The notes beneath the pieces are model-generated. The model had not been told where the DNA came from. It did not search any database and saw only the letters and a program-made list of their open reading frames with translations. Made by a program: the position numbers and the translations under genes. Of a stretch of DNA of 64,000 bases, positions 18,623 through 27,793 are shown piece after piece. Every line of letters starts with the position of its first letter. The stretch's first letter is position 1. Origin of the DNA: Phormidium sp. FACHB-1136 (GTDB lineage Bacteria; Cyanobacteriota; Cyanobacteriia; Phormidesmidales; Phormidesmidaceae); NCBI RefSeq assembly GCF_014697375.1, contig NZ_JACJRS010000015.1:1-64000 (forward strand). Reading direction: 5' to 3'.

Positions 18623-18835
18623 TTAGCTCTCATAATTACAGCTTAGGTCAAGGTCTTCATATGTGTGATTGGATAAGGATTCTGGGTATTCTAAATCTAG
18701 GATGATGGCGTTCATTTTTTCAGGCGTTGAAGGCAATCGGTGATTGCAAAATTTTGGGATCGCCAAAAAATCAATGGCGGCATGAATGAAGCCTTTACAA
18801 AGCTCCGTGCGTTTTGTCTTGAAAGCCGCTACCAT
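18623..18835 (-). CDS. Possible small hypothetical protein
   Basis: A 70-residue reading frame within an AT-rich intergenic region. It has no signal peptide, no recognisable domain and no clear ribosome-binding site. It could be chance or a gene remnant. Confidence 0.12.
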   Translation of the reverse strand: MVAAFKTKRTELCKGFIHAAIDFLAIPKFCNHRLPSTPEKMNAIILDLEYPESLSNHTYEDLDLSCNYES

Positions 18836-19051
18836 GAAATCACTTAAGTCGATTTAATAACCTGATTCGCGTTGGCTATATTACCGTTAAAGCTCCCAGT
18901 TCGGTATTCAGCCCAGTGAGCGAATCTATAGCTATCCCACTATTCAACGACTTCAACAACTGAGTTCACGCCTTGAGTGCGCCTAGGGCTTTGCCCCAAC
19001 TTGTGCGCTGAAGGGACAGACCATGACCATGCATGTAGTTAGGGGCCAACC

Positions 19052-21622
19052 ATGATTAGACCATCCACCCAATCTTCCCAGACCTCTCAGGTCTCTCAGC
19101 CCGAGAGTCCCCGATTCAGCATTACTCAGCCTTCGGCAGAGGGGGCTGTCTATCGGGATCCACCGTTGACGCCCTATCACAGCGAGTCGTCGGAGCAGCT
19201 TAAGCAGGCGCTATTCACCAATCTCTACTGCGAACAGGGCAAGGACGAGCAGTTTGCCAATGCCCACGACTACTACATGGCCCTGGCCTACAGCGTGCGC
19301 AACGAATTGATGAAAAAGCGCATCCGCACCGCCAAAACCTACGCCGACAGCAAAGCTAAGGCCGTCTATTACCTCTCGGCGGAATTCCTCATGGGTCGCC
19401 ACCTGGGCAACGGCCTGATCAACCTGGGCCTGCACGAAACCATGCGCCACACCCTCGCCGATATGGGCCTGGAACTGGACGAACTGCTGGAGCGGGAGGC
19501 AGAACCGGGCCTGGGCAACGGTGGCCTGGGGCGGCTGGCGGCCTGCTTTATGGATTCCCTCACCACCCTGAACCTGCCTGCCATTGGCTACGGCATCCGC
19601 TACGAATTTGGTATCTTCACCCAGGTGCTCCACAACGGCTTCCAGCACGAGCAGCCCGACAAGTGGCTGAGCTTTGGCAATCCCTGGGAGATCGCCCGTC
19701 CCGATTATCAGGTGGAAATCAAGTTCGGCGGCTACACCGAGGTCTATAAAGACAGCGACAACGACTACCGCGTGCGCTGGATGCCGGGACAGACGGTAAT
19801 CGGCATTCCCCACGATTCCCCGGTTCCGGGCTACGGCACCGAGAACGTCAACATTCTGCGGCTGTGGAAGGCGGAGGCGGGCAGCGCCTTTGACCTCCAT
19901 GCCTTCAACGCCGGGGACTACTTTGGGGCCGTGGCCGACAAGATGATCTCCGAGAACATCACAAAAGTCCTCTACCCCAACGACGAAACCCTCCAGGGCA
20001 AAGAGCTACGGCTGCAACAGCAGTATTTCTTCGTGGCCTGTTCCCTGCAAGACATCATTCGCCTGCACCTGCGGGATCATGGCCATCTCGAAACCCTGGC
20101 CGACTTTGCTGCCATCCAGCTCAACGACACCCACCCCGCTATCGGCGTGGCGGAACTGATGCGGATTCTGCTAGACGAGCATCACTTTAACTGGGATCAA
20201 GCCTGGACCATCACCCAGCGCTGCTTTGGCTATACCAACCACACCCTGATGCCCGAAGCCCTGGAATGCTGGTCGGTGGATTTGTTTGGGCGCTTGCTGC
20301 CCCGCCACCTGGAGCTAATCTACGAGATCAACCACCGCTTCCTCAGTCAGGTGAAGCTGCGCTATCCCAAGGATCCCGAACGGCTGGAGCGGCTATCGCT
20401 GATTGCCGAAAGTCCCGAACGGAAGGTGCGCATGGCCAACCTCGCCTGCGTGGGTAGTCATGCCATCAACGGGGTCGCCGCTTTGCATACGGAACTACTG
20501 AAACAGGACGTGCTGCGCGACTTCTACGAACTCTGGCCCGACAAATTCACCAACAAAACCAACGGCATCACCCCCCGTCGCTGGCTGTTGCAGTGCAATC
20601 CGCGCCTGTCCCAGCTCATTACCGAAACCATCGGCGAGAGTTGGATTACCAACCTCGACGACCTGCGCCACCTGGAAGCCCACCTGGATAACCCCACCTT
20701 CCAGCAGGCTTGGCATTCCATCAAACAGGCCAACAAGTGGGATCTGGCCCACATCATCCACAGCCGCCTCGGCATCGAGATCAACCCCGACTCCATGTTT
20801 GATGTGCAAATTAAGCGCATCCACGAGTACAAGCGGCAGTTGCTCAACATCCTCCACGTCATCACCCTGTACCACCGGATTCTGCAACACCCCGACCAGC
20901 CCGTGGTGCCCCGCACGGTGATCTTTGGCGGCAAGGCGGCTCCCGGCTATGCCATGGCCAAACTGGTGGTGAAGCTGATCACCGCCGTGGCCGATGTGGT
21001 CAACGCCGATCCCATCGTGGCCGGACGGTTGAAGGTAGTGTTCCTGCCCAACTACAACGTCTCCCTGGCCCAGCGCATCTTCCCCGCCTCCGACCTCTCG
21101 GAGCAAATTTCCACCGCTGGCACCGAAGCCTCCGGCACCGGAAACATGAAGTTTGCCCTCAACGGTGCCCTCACCATCGGCACGTTGGATGGGGCCAACA
21201 TCGAAATCCGCGAAGAAGTGGGGGCCGACAACTTCTTCCTGTTTGGCCTCACCACCGAGCAAGTGTCCGCCTGCAAGGCCGTGGGCCACAACCCCTGGTT
21301 CTACTACGACACCAACCCCGAACTGAAGCGCGTCCTCGATAGCATCGCCAGCGGTCTCTTTGCCCCAGATCACCCCGATCTGTTCCTGCCCCTGCTGGAT
21401 TCCCTGCTGGTGGACGATCCCTACCTGGTGATGGCCGACTACGGAGCCTACGTGCAGTGCCAGGAACACGTTAGCCGCTGCTACGAAGACCAGGCCCGCT
21501 GGACGCGGATGTCGATTTTGAACGCGGCCCGCATCGGCAAATTTTCCGCCGACCGCACCATCGCCGAATACACCCGCGACATCTGGCATGTTAAGCCCAT
21601 CGAGGTGAATCCAGAGGGTTAA
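19052..21622 (+). CDS. glgP: Glycogen/starch/alpha-glucan phosphorylase
   Basis: The 856-residue enzyme releases glucose-1-phosphate from glycogen. It matches the family over its full length: the block YLSAEFLMGRHLGNGLINLG (about residues 110-130), EPGLGNGGLGRLAACFMDS, NDTHPAI, GITPRRWL, the QIKRIHEYKRQ segment, and the PLP-binding region GTGNMKFALNGALTIGTLDGAN near residue 690-711. An N-terminal stretch of about 50 residues rich in Ser/Gln is outside the conserved domain. It is preceded by a 1.1-kb gene-poor region and followed directly by a strong terminator, so it is a single-gene unit. In cyanobacteria glgP works in night-time glycogen breakdown. Confidence 0.97.
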   Translation: MIRPSTQSSQTSQVSQPESPRFSITQPSAEGAVYRDPPLTPYHSESSEQLKQALFTNLYCEQGKDEQFANAHDYYMALAYSVRNELMKKRIRTAKTYADSKAKAVYYLSAEFLMGRHLGNGLINLGLHETMRHTLADMGLELDELLEREAEPGLGNGGLGRLAACFMDSLTTLNLPAIGYGIRYEFGIFTQVLHNGFQHEQPDKWLSFGNPWEIARPDYQVEIKFGGYTEVYKDSDNDYRVRWMPGQTVIGIPHDSPVPGYGTENVNILRLWKAEAGSAFDLHAFNAGDYFGAVADKMISENITKVLYPNDETLQGKELRLQQQYFFVACSLQDIIRLHLRDHGHLETLADFAAIQLNDTHPAIGVAELMRILLDEHHFNWDQAWTITQRCFGYTNHTLMPEALECWSVDLFGRLLPRHLELIYEINHRFLSQVKLRYPKDPERLERLSLIAESPERKVRMANLACVGSHAINGVAALHTELLKQDVLRDFYELWPDKFTNKTNGITPRRWLLQCNPRLSQLITETIGESWITNLDDLRHLEAHLDNPTFQQAWHSIKQANKWDLAHIIHSRLGIEINPDSMFDVQIKRIHEYKRQLLNILHVITLYHRILQHPDQPVVPRTVIFGGKAAPGYAMAKLVVKLITAVADVVNADPIVAGRLKVVFLPNYNVSLAQRIFPASDLSEQISTAGTEASGTGNMKFALNGALTIGTLDGANIEIREEVGADNFFLFGLTTEQVSACKAVGHNPWFYYDTNPELKRVLDSIASGLFAPDHPDLFLPLLDSLLVDDPYLVMADYGAYVQCQEHVSRCYEDQARWTRMSILNAARIGKFSADRTIAEYTRDIWHVKPIEVNPEG

Positions 21623-21632
21623 TACCAAGACA

Positions 21633-21672
21633 GGCATCCCAGTCTTAAAAGACTGGGATGCCCCCAGTTTTT
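21633..21672 (+). terminator. Intrinsic terminator of glgP
   Basis: A perfect 14-bp inverted repeat (GGCATCCCAGTCTT and AAGACTGGGATGCC) with a two-base loop is followed within a few bases by AGTTTTTG. It starts about 10 bases after the glgP stop. Confidence 0.88.
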
Positions 21673-21741
21673 GTCTCCTAGCCGTTCATTTCCGTCAAGG
21701 TCTCCCCCTTTACCTCGCTTGAATGGCAGGCCCTACTCCTC

Positions 21742-22104
21742 TCAGGAGTGATGAAATCGGGGGTGCAGGTAGGCGGCGACGGGTTGTCCCTGGCCAAAAT
21801 GTTGTTCCACAATGACGGCTACATCCTCCGGGTGCAGGCGGCAATACCAGGTATCATCGGGCAGAATGTGTACCGTTGGCCCCGAACTACACTGCCCCAT
21901 GCAGCCACTCGCCGCCACCAAAATCTGCGGAGATTGGTGATCCCGAAACGCGATCAGTACTTCATCACTCCGATTCCGCAGGCAGGAACGATGTTGACAG
22001 ACCTGCACCAGCCACCGTTGGGGAAGCCCAGGGGAGGGATCAATAGAGCCTGTAATCGGCGACGGGAGAGGCGGGTTGGGGGGCGCGGAATAAGATTCAG
22101 ACAC
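21742..22104 (-). CDS. Thioredoxin-like [2Fe-2S] ferredoxin domain protein
   Basis: The 120-residue protein has a C-x4-C (CQHRSC) and C-x3-C (CMGQC) pattern in a thioredoxin-fold context, the ligand arrangement of the thioredoxin-like [2Fe-2S] ferredoxins also found in hydrogenase and formate dehydrogenase subunits. It starts only six bases after the stop of the SNF2-type gene on the same strand, so the two are cotranscribed. An N-terminal Pro/Ser-rich segment precedes the domain. Its redox partner is unknown, and its tight link to a helicase-like gene is unexpected. Confidence 0.85.
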   Translation of the reverse strand: MSESYSAPPNPPLPSPITGSIDPSPGLPQRWLVQVCQHRSCLRNRSDEVLIAFRDHQSPQILVAASGCMGQCSSGPTVHILPDDTWYCRLHPEDVAVIVEQHFGQGQPVAAYLHPRFHHS

Positions 22105-22110
22105 CGTATT

Positions 22111-25100
22111 TTATCCTTCGCTAATCATCCGCAGCAGTTCGTCGGTGGAGATCTTGCCGCTCATGTCGGTGCCCTCTAGGAGGCTGTCGGCCAGATCGCG
22201 TTTTTGTTTGTGCAAGTCCACGATTTTTTCCTCGATGGTGTTTTGGGCCACTAGGCGATAGATGGTGACGGGGCGTTGTTGGCCCATGCGGTGGGCGCGG
22301 TCGCTGGCCTGGTCTTCTACGGCGGGGTTCCACCAGGGATCCATGTGGATCACATAATCCGCTGCGGTGAGATTCAACCCGGTGCCCCCGGCTTTGAGGC
22401 TAATCAAAAACACATCGCCCTGGCCAGATTGGAAGGCATCCACTCGTTTTTTGCGATCTTTGGCGGGGGTGCTGCCATCGAGGTATTGGTAGTGAACCTT
22501 TTGCTGATCTAAAAACTCGCGCAGGATGGCAAGGTGATCGACAAACTGGCTAAAAACCAGGGCTTTGTGGTTATTTTCCAGCAGTTCTTCCAGAATTTCG
22601 CCAAAAGCTTCCAGTTTGGCGCTAGGGAGCTTGGGTTCGGCTTTCACCAGGCGGGTGTTGCAGCAGGCGCGGCGTAGTTTCATGATTTCCGCTAGCACTT
22701 GCAGGTGTTTGGCCCCGCCCTCGGCCCCCGGTTCCGAGAGTTTGGCGATGGCCTCCCGGCGCAGGGCTTCGTAGAAGGCCATTTCCTGAGCGCTGAGTTC
22801 TACCTGGAGGGTGATTTCGGTGCGGGCGGGCAGTTCCTCTAGCACCTGGGTTTTGGTGCGGCGCAGGATGAAGGGCTGGATGAGTTTCTTCAGACGGTTG
22901 CGGGCCTGTTTGTCTTGGTTGCGCTCGATGGCGTTGGCAAACTTTTGGTTGAACTGTTCCTGGGAACCCAGCAGACCGGGATTGATGAACCGAAACAGGT
23001 TCCACAGTTCCCCCAGGTGGTTTTCGATGGGGGTGCCCGTGGTGAGGATTTTGAAGCCGCCCTGGAGTTTCATCGCCGCTTGAGATCGCTTGGTGGCGGA
23101 ATTTTTGATCGCCTGGGCTTCGTCTAGCACGATGGTTTGCCACTGCACCTCCGCCAGCATTTTGGCGACTTCTTCCTGTTGCAGCAGGCCGTAGCTGCAC
23201 ACCAGTAGGTCGAAGGGTTGGAGGTTGTCCAGGACTTTTTGACGGTCGCCGCTGCCGAAGGGAATGGGGTTGAGGGTGGGGGCAAACTTTTCGGCCTCGC
23301 TCAGCCAGTTCATGCACACGGAGGTGGGCGCGACGATCAGGGTTGGCCCCTCCGGCGCACGGGTGAGGATCACCGCCAGGGCTTGCAGGGTTTTGCCCAG
23401 GCCCATGTCGTCCGCAAGGCAAGCCCCCACGCCCCAGTGGGCCAACCGCGCCAGCCAGTTAAAGCCCTCTCTCTGGTAGTCCCGCAGTTCCGCTTGCAGG
23501 GTGGAGGGCAGTTCTGGCTTGAGATCCTGGGCTTCCTTTAGGCGTTTGACGTGATCCTTCCAGTGCTTGTCGGTTTGGAGTTGGCCCACCTCGTCCATCC
23601 AGTCTTCCATGGCCAGGGAGGCGAGCGGATGGAAACGCACGCCCTTGCCGCTGTTTTCCGAGAAGGCCCGCAGTTCATCGAGGCGCTTGCGAAATTCCTG
23701 GGTCAGCGCCACAAATTCCCCATCGGCCAGCTTGATGAACCGACCGGGGGAAGCTTCCAGGAGGGCCATCAACCGCTGCATATCCAACACCTGGTCATCG
23801 CTGATGGACAGTTCGCCATTGGCGGCAAACCAGTCCCGCTGACGCTGAATCTGCACCTTGAAACTCCCCAGACCCACCTGATTGACGACCCGCATTTTTT
23901 CGCCTTCGGGCCATTCCACCACCGCCTGATCGCCCAGGTCTTGCAATTCCAGTAGCAGTTCTAGGCAGTCTTCCGGGTCTTCAATCAGCCATTCTCCAGC
24001 CTCATCCTCCAACCGTTGTAGGGTGGGGCTGGCTTTTTCCACGGCACGGGCCAGCTTTTCCTCTTCCTTCAGATTGCGATGGGTTTGCAGCCGTTTGCCG
24101 CCCACCTCTGCCAGCACCATTTCGCCGCCGCTGCCCGGTCGGTAGTAGGGGCCATCGTCGCCAAAGGGCCGAGTCAGCAACGACACCTTGAGGCCAGCCC
24201 CCGCAGGCAGCAGGTGAATATGGGGAATGGTCTGGGCGGGCACCTCCTCTGCGTCGGTGATGCCGCCGCCAATGTCGGAATGCACCGTCACCAGGCTGAC
24301 GATGGCATTGAGGGTTTCTAGCACCTTTTCCTTGGCGCTTTCCGGCACCTCCAGGGCGTTTTTGGGGCCAAGGATGGTGGCGATGCGCTGGTGTTCCTTG
24401 GTGAACTCCACCACCTTGACGCGGGTGGGGGTTTCCTTAATCAGCGCCACGGACTGCTGTTCCTCTAGGGGCGGCGTCAGGGAGAGGGTAAGCATCCCGT
24501 TTTTGCCCTGTTTCACCGTTAGGGCGGGTTCTCCTTTAACGACTTCCAGGGGCGTCGTGGGGGCGTCTTCCCAAAACACCAGGGGATGCCCCACTAGGGC
24601 TAGCATTACCTTATCCAGGAAATAGTAATTGGTAGACCCATAGGAACCGTATTCTGAGGTTAGGCAAGCACAAATCTCCCGATCCTGGGGTGTCAGGTAG
24701 GGAAAGTCCGACAGGCTATACTTCAGGCGATGCAGGGCCACCGCTCGGCCTCGACTCCAGCCGCCCTTAACGCTGATTTTCTGCTCCTTCGGTTGCAGCA
24801 TCCAGTTTTGGCCGGAATACATCGTCAAAAACCAGGCCATCCGGTACTCGGTTTCTACCGCTGCCGCCGATCCTTCGGCCTTGGCCAGACCGGAGTTGAG
24901 GCCGATCAACGCCGTCAGGGCCATTTCCCAGGGTTCCTTGGGGCTAATGATCTCGGTGATGGGCTGAATTCCGGTGGACTCCCGCAGGGTCGGGGCTTCC
25001 TTGCCGTAGAGGCTGCGCGGGTTAAGGTGAGCTAGGATCATGGCCGCTTCTAGGGCGAACCAGTCGTAGCCAGCGGCCTTGGCATCTTTGTAAATATCCT

Positions 25101-26346
25101 TCACCGGGTTTGGAAGCCGATCACGGGCCGTTTCTAAATCCACCCAGTACAGGCAGAGGGCATCGATCAACGACTCAAAGCTATGGGAATCAGCCAGGGT
25201 GCTGAGGGGGGTGTTGGTGAGGTAGGCCTTGGCGGTGGTATTGCCCTGCAAGGTCTGGGCCACCTTTTCGAGGGATCCGTGGGTCACAGCAAGCCAGTGG
25301 CGATAGGTCTGCTCGGCGATGGGATGGGCATATTCCTCTGCGGTGCGAAGGCTGGCGGCACTACCCTCTTGTAACAGGGCCAATATCGGGAAAACTCCTG
25401 GCACGGTATCAAAGTAAATTTTGCGCTTGCCCGTGGCCTTCTTCAGCAGCTTGAGCGCCACCTGGCCTAGCTCGCGGGTTTGGGCATAGTCTCCCCGCAA
25501 ACAACTGAGCCAGCCCTGCAACAAAAGGGACTCCTCCGGGGCATCCTGGGCCAGGTCTTTAATCCCCGCTTCCGCCTCCGCCAGCCGTCCCCGCATCAGC
25601 AGTTGTTGAATCCAAATATTCCGCAGTTGGTTCGAGGCCATGGAGTCCTCTTGCTGACAGTCCTCATGCAGCAGGGCAAAGGCATCCTCCGCCGGGGTGA
25701 GGGACAGGATGGAGTTGACACAGAGGTTGCCCAGGGCCGCTTCGTAGATGTCGGGGTCTTTTTTCAGGGTGAGGAACCACTCCCGGTCGAAGGGGTTGTT
25801 GCAAATTAGCTCAAACACCTGGGCCATGGAAATGCGGCTGGTGGCAAAAACATGGTTGTAGTAGGTCTCAAACTGGGCCTCAATGTAGTCCCAATCCACC
25901 CGATAGAGACCAATGCGCACCTCCCGCAGAAACTGATCTTCGCTTTGGAATGACCGCTGATTCCGGTTCCAGTTCGCCGTTGGAATTGGCAGCTTCTCCT
26001 GCACCACCGTCACCATGGTCTCAAAGGTGCCCTGGGCTAGGGCATCGCGGGTCACCATTTCCACCAGCAGGGGATGACACCGGGAACCATGTCCGCCTTC
26101 AGCCACCAAGATCCCGTGGTTCATCAACCGGGTCAGATGGGGATTCAATGCGGCTAGGTCGTACTTAAGCGTTTGGCCGCTGTGGCTCAGGTAGGCATTG
26201 AGGCAATCTACCACCTTGGTCTTGCCCACGGGGGTGTAGATAATGGAGAACAACTGCACCAGTTCCCGATCAAAGGCTGGGATCTGGTGATAGCGTTCCA
26301 GCAGTTTTGCCCGCTCATCCTCCAGCGATATCTGCGCCTTGGCCAT
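22111..26346 (-). CDS. Large SNF2-family DEAD/DEAH-type ATPase with long N-terminal extension
   Basis: The 1411-residue protein has a complete SNF2 helicase core from about residue 954 to the C-terminus. Visible motifs are LADDMGLGKT (Walker A, Lys about 985), VLDEAQAIKN (motif II as DEAQ, about 1075), TGTPIENHLGELW (motif III), ALVFSQFV, GGTGLNLTAAD, DPWWNPAVEDQASDRAHRMGQ (motif VI, about 1346-1356), then VTIYRLV and TIEEKI. The first ~950 residues hold no domain I can name; parts look helical and repeat-like (about 200-420), and a winged-helix-like region may lie at about 40-110. Such proteins remodel nucleoprotein complexes, for example RNA polymerase or transcription bubbles, but the substrate here is unknown. 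It is followed by a ferredoxin gene at six bases. Confidence 0.92.
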   Translation of the reverse strand: MAKAQISLEDERAKLLERYHQIPAFDRELVQLFSIIYTPVGKTKVVDCLNAYLSHSGQTLKYDLAALNPHLTRLMNHGILVAEGGHGSRCHPLLVEMVTRDALAQGTFETMVTVVQEKLPIPTANWNRNQRSFQSEDQFLREVRIGLYRVDWDYIEAQFETYYNHVFATSRISMAQVFELICNNPFDREWFLTLKKDPDIYEAALGNLCVNSILSLTPAEDAFALLHEDCQQEDSMASNQLRNIWIQQLLMRGRLAEAEAGIKDLAQDAPEESLLLQGWLSCLRGDYAQTRELGQVALKLLKKATGKRKIYFDTVPGVFPILALLQEGSAASLRTAEEYAHPIAEQTYRHWLAVTHGSLEKVAQTLQGNTTAKAYLTNTPLSTLADSHSFESLIDALCLYWVDLETARDRLPNPVKDIYKDAKAAGYDWFALEAAMILAHLNPRSLYGKEAPTLRESTGIQPITEIISPKEPWEMALTALIGLNSGLAKAEGSAAAVETEYRMAWFLTMYSGQNWMLQPKEQKISVKGGWSRGRAVALHRLKYSLSDFPYLTPQDREICACLTSEYGSYGSTNYYFLDKVMLALVGHPLVFWEDAPTTPLEVVKGEPALTVKQGKNGMLTLSLTPPLEEQQSVALIKETPTRVKVVEFTKEHQRIATILGPKNALEVPESAKEKVLETLNAIVSLVTVHSDIGGGITDAEEVPAQTIPHIHLLPAGAGLKVSLLTRPFGDDGPYYRPGSGGEMVLAEVGGKRLQTHRNLKEEEKLARAVEKASPTLQRLEDEAGEWLIEDPEDCLELLLELQDLGDQAVVEWPEGEKMRVVNQVGLGSFKVQIQRQRDWFAANGELSISDDQVLDMQRLMALLEASPGRFIKLADGEFVALTQEFRKRLDELRAFSENSGKGVRFHPLASLAMEDWMDEVGQLQTDKHWKDHVKRLKEAQDLKPELPSTLQAELRDYQREGFNWLARLAHWGVGACLADDMGLGKTLQALAVILTRAPEGPTLIVAPTSVCMNWLSEAEKFAPTLNPIPFGSGDRQKVLDNLQPFDLLVCSYGLLQQEEVAKMLAEVQWQTIVLDEAQAIKNSATKRSQAAMKLQGGFKILTTGTPIENHLGELWNLFRFINPGLLGSQEQFNQKFANAIERNQDKQARNRLKKLIQPFILRRTKTQVLEELPARTEITLQVELSAQEMAFYEALRREAIAKLSEPGAEGGAKHLQVLAEIMKLRRACCNTRLVKAEPKLPSAKLEAFGEILEELLENNHKALVFSQFVDHLAILREFLDQQKVHYQYLDGSTPAKDRKKRVDAFQSGQGDVFLISLKAGGTGLNLTAADYVIHMDPWWNPAVEDQASDRAHRMGQQRPVTIYRLVAQNTIEEKIVDLHKQKRDLADSLLEGTDMSGKISTDELLRMISEG

Positions 26347-26795
26347 AGTTTGCCCATCCTAATCCAGCTATCAGCTATAGGAGTGATTGTATCGGCTAAC
26401 ACGGGGTGCCAACGGCTTTCCTAGTACATAATCGCCCCTTGGTGGGATCCTTCTGCGCCTAGGGTCATCTACGGTTCTTGACCAGGGGTAAACCCCACCG
26501 TAGAGAAACCTCGCCATAGATAGCCACCGGACAGAGCCACCATAGATCGGGCGGGAACCGAACCGGGGATGCTGGCGTCAACGCAACCTCAGTTCGGTGG
26601 CTCCCTGAGGGCCTAGAACCGTAGCCCAACCGAGGACATCCGTAGGGTATCTGTGATATACATAGGCAGGGCTGGCATAGATCAGGTCGATGCCGTTGAT
26701 ACAGCACCGCAGCGAAACTTAACACAGTGATGGCCAATCCATCAGAGCTAGGGTGCCAGTTAACAATGACGTGATGGTTCAACCAACAGGTTTTT
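26347..26795. other. Intergenic region between the SNF2-type gene and a small conserved-looking protein
   Basis: About 450 bases separating divergent genes. I see no credible coding sequence (a 105-residue minus-strand frame at 26465-26782 has no homology-like features) and no clear hairpin. Promoters for both flanking genes should lie here. Confidence 0.4.
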
Positions 26796-27119
26796 ATGGC
26801 TCGCTATACCAACTTATTAACCCTCTCTGAACCCGAAACCCCCCAAAGTCTAGGATCTTCCATTGTTCAAACCCTAGAGGATTGTGGGCTGAGCATGGTG
26901 TATGCCAACAAAGACTATTTTGTCGCCAAAGAAAAACCAGGCCAGGTGGCCCTCGCCCAACTCACCACCATTGAGGTGATGATCAACCAACCCACCTCAG
27001 TCGCCAACACCGCCCGCGTGAACTTGGTGGTCAAAAATGAAGAGCTGCCCCTTCAGCAGGATAACCACTGCCAACGCATGTTTGAAACCGTCAGTCAGGC
27101 TATTGGAGCCATGCTTTAG
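26796..27119 (+). CDS. Small hypothetical protein, probably conserved in cyanobacteria
   Basis: The 107-residue product begins MARYTNLLTLSEPETPQ and has no signal peptide, membrane segment or Cys. Composition and codon use are like flanking genes, and it reads as one folded alpha/beta domain with a central VALAQLTTIEVMINQ segment. I do not recognise the family and assign no function. The ribosome-binding site is weak. It stands alone between divergent genes. Confidence 0.65.
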   Translation: MARYTNLLTLSEPETPQSLGSSIVQTLEDCGLSMVYANKDYFVAKEKPGQVALAQLTTIEVMINQPTSVANTARVNLVVKNEELPLQQDNHCQRMFETVSQAIGAML

Positions 27120-27206
27120 GGTAGCCCATCGCCATGGCCTCAGATCACTGTAGGGACGAGGTAACCTCGCCCGCTGATACTCGGGGCAAGCAGGCCGTAT
27201 TTAGGA

Positions 27207-27659
27207 TTAGGTAAACGGATTCTCATCGACCTCGAGTTCTTCTTCGCCTTCCTCTACCATGTTGGGGCTGATGAGGGTGATGTCGAACTCGTCGGGGGGG
27301 AGGCTAGATTGGCTATCGCGCTTGAGTTGGTAGTAGATGGCCCTAGCTTGGGGGCCAAACACAATCTCGTCTTCGTTCTTTAGGTCGTGGGCCAGTAGTT
27401 TGCGCCCGTTGATCAGCATTCCGTTGGCGCTGGGTTTGCCCTTCAGGTTGCCGTCCACAATTCGGTAGTAGAAGGTGTCGTCGTCCTTCGGCAGTTGCAC
27501 GAGGGTGGCGTGATGCCTAGAGACAAACTGAGAGGACAGCCGAATATCGCACTTCGGGTCGCGGCCAATGGAATAGACCGACCCATCTAGGACGATTTCG
27601 CGACGGCCCTTGCTGTCTTCAACAATCAGAATATTACTCAGCTTGTTATGTAATGCCAT
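27207..27659 (-). CDS. FHA domain protein
   Basis: The 150-residue protein is a forkhead-associated domain, which binds phosphothreonine peptides. Key features are YSIGRDPKCDIRLSS (about 27-41), SRHHATL (about 47-53) and the NGMLINGRKL loop (about 79-88). A short acidic tail follows. It has no kinase, secretion or other domain, so it probably acts as an adaptor. It ends about 90 bases from the converging small-protein gene and is next to a cNMP-fold protein on the same strand, although 134 bases separate them. Confidence 0.9.
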   Translation of the reverse strand: MALHNKLSNILIVEDSKGRREIVLDGSVYSIGRDPKCDIRLSSQFVSRHHATLVQLPKDDDTFYYRIVDGNLKGKPSANGMLINGRKLLAHDLKNEDEIVFGPQARAIYYQLKRDSQSSLPPDEFDITLISPNMVEEGEEELEVDENPFT

Positions 27660-27793
27660 ACTCGAACACTGAAAAATGGTTTGGCCTGAGCATCAGGGCG
27701 ATTCACAGAGTGATATCGGAACGATTGTTTCCTAGTGTACCTCTAGATTTTGCCTGAGATGGCAACCTGGCCCTAGGAGTCCTCGTTGTCGTC

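Larger units (their letters stand above)
17923..19051. other. Gene-poor 1.1-kb region upstream of glgP
   Basis: This stretch between the Rieske gene and glgP is more AT-rich than its surroundings, especially 18400-18950. Two short ORFs (18005-18208 plus and 18623-18835 minus) have no recognisable sequence, and neither has a good ribosome-binding site. There are two hairpins: CCCTAA/TTTAGGG at about 18286-18304, and a 9-bp perfect stem CCCCTAAAC/GTTTAGGGG at 18349-18377. These sit in the middle of the region and could be part of a small RNA or of a long glgP leader. Nothing else was recognised. Confidence 0.4.

Noticed and set aside
26465-26782. 105-residue minus-strand frame upstream of the small conserved-looking gene
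   Set aside because: No signal, domain or ribosome-binding site; composition like a random reading frame in an intergenic stretch.
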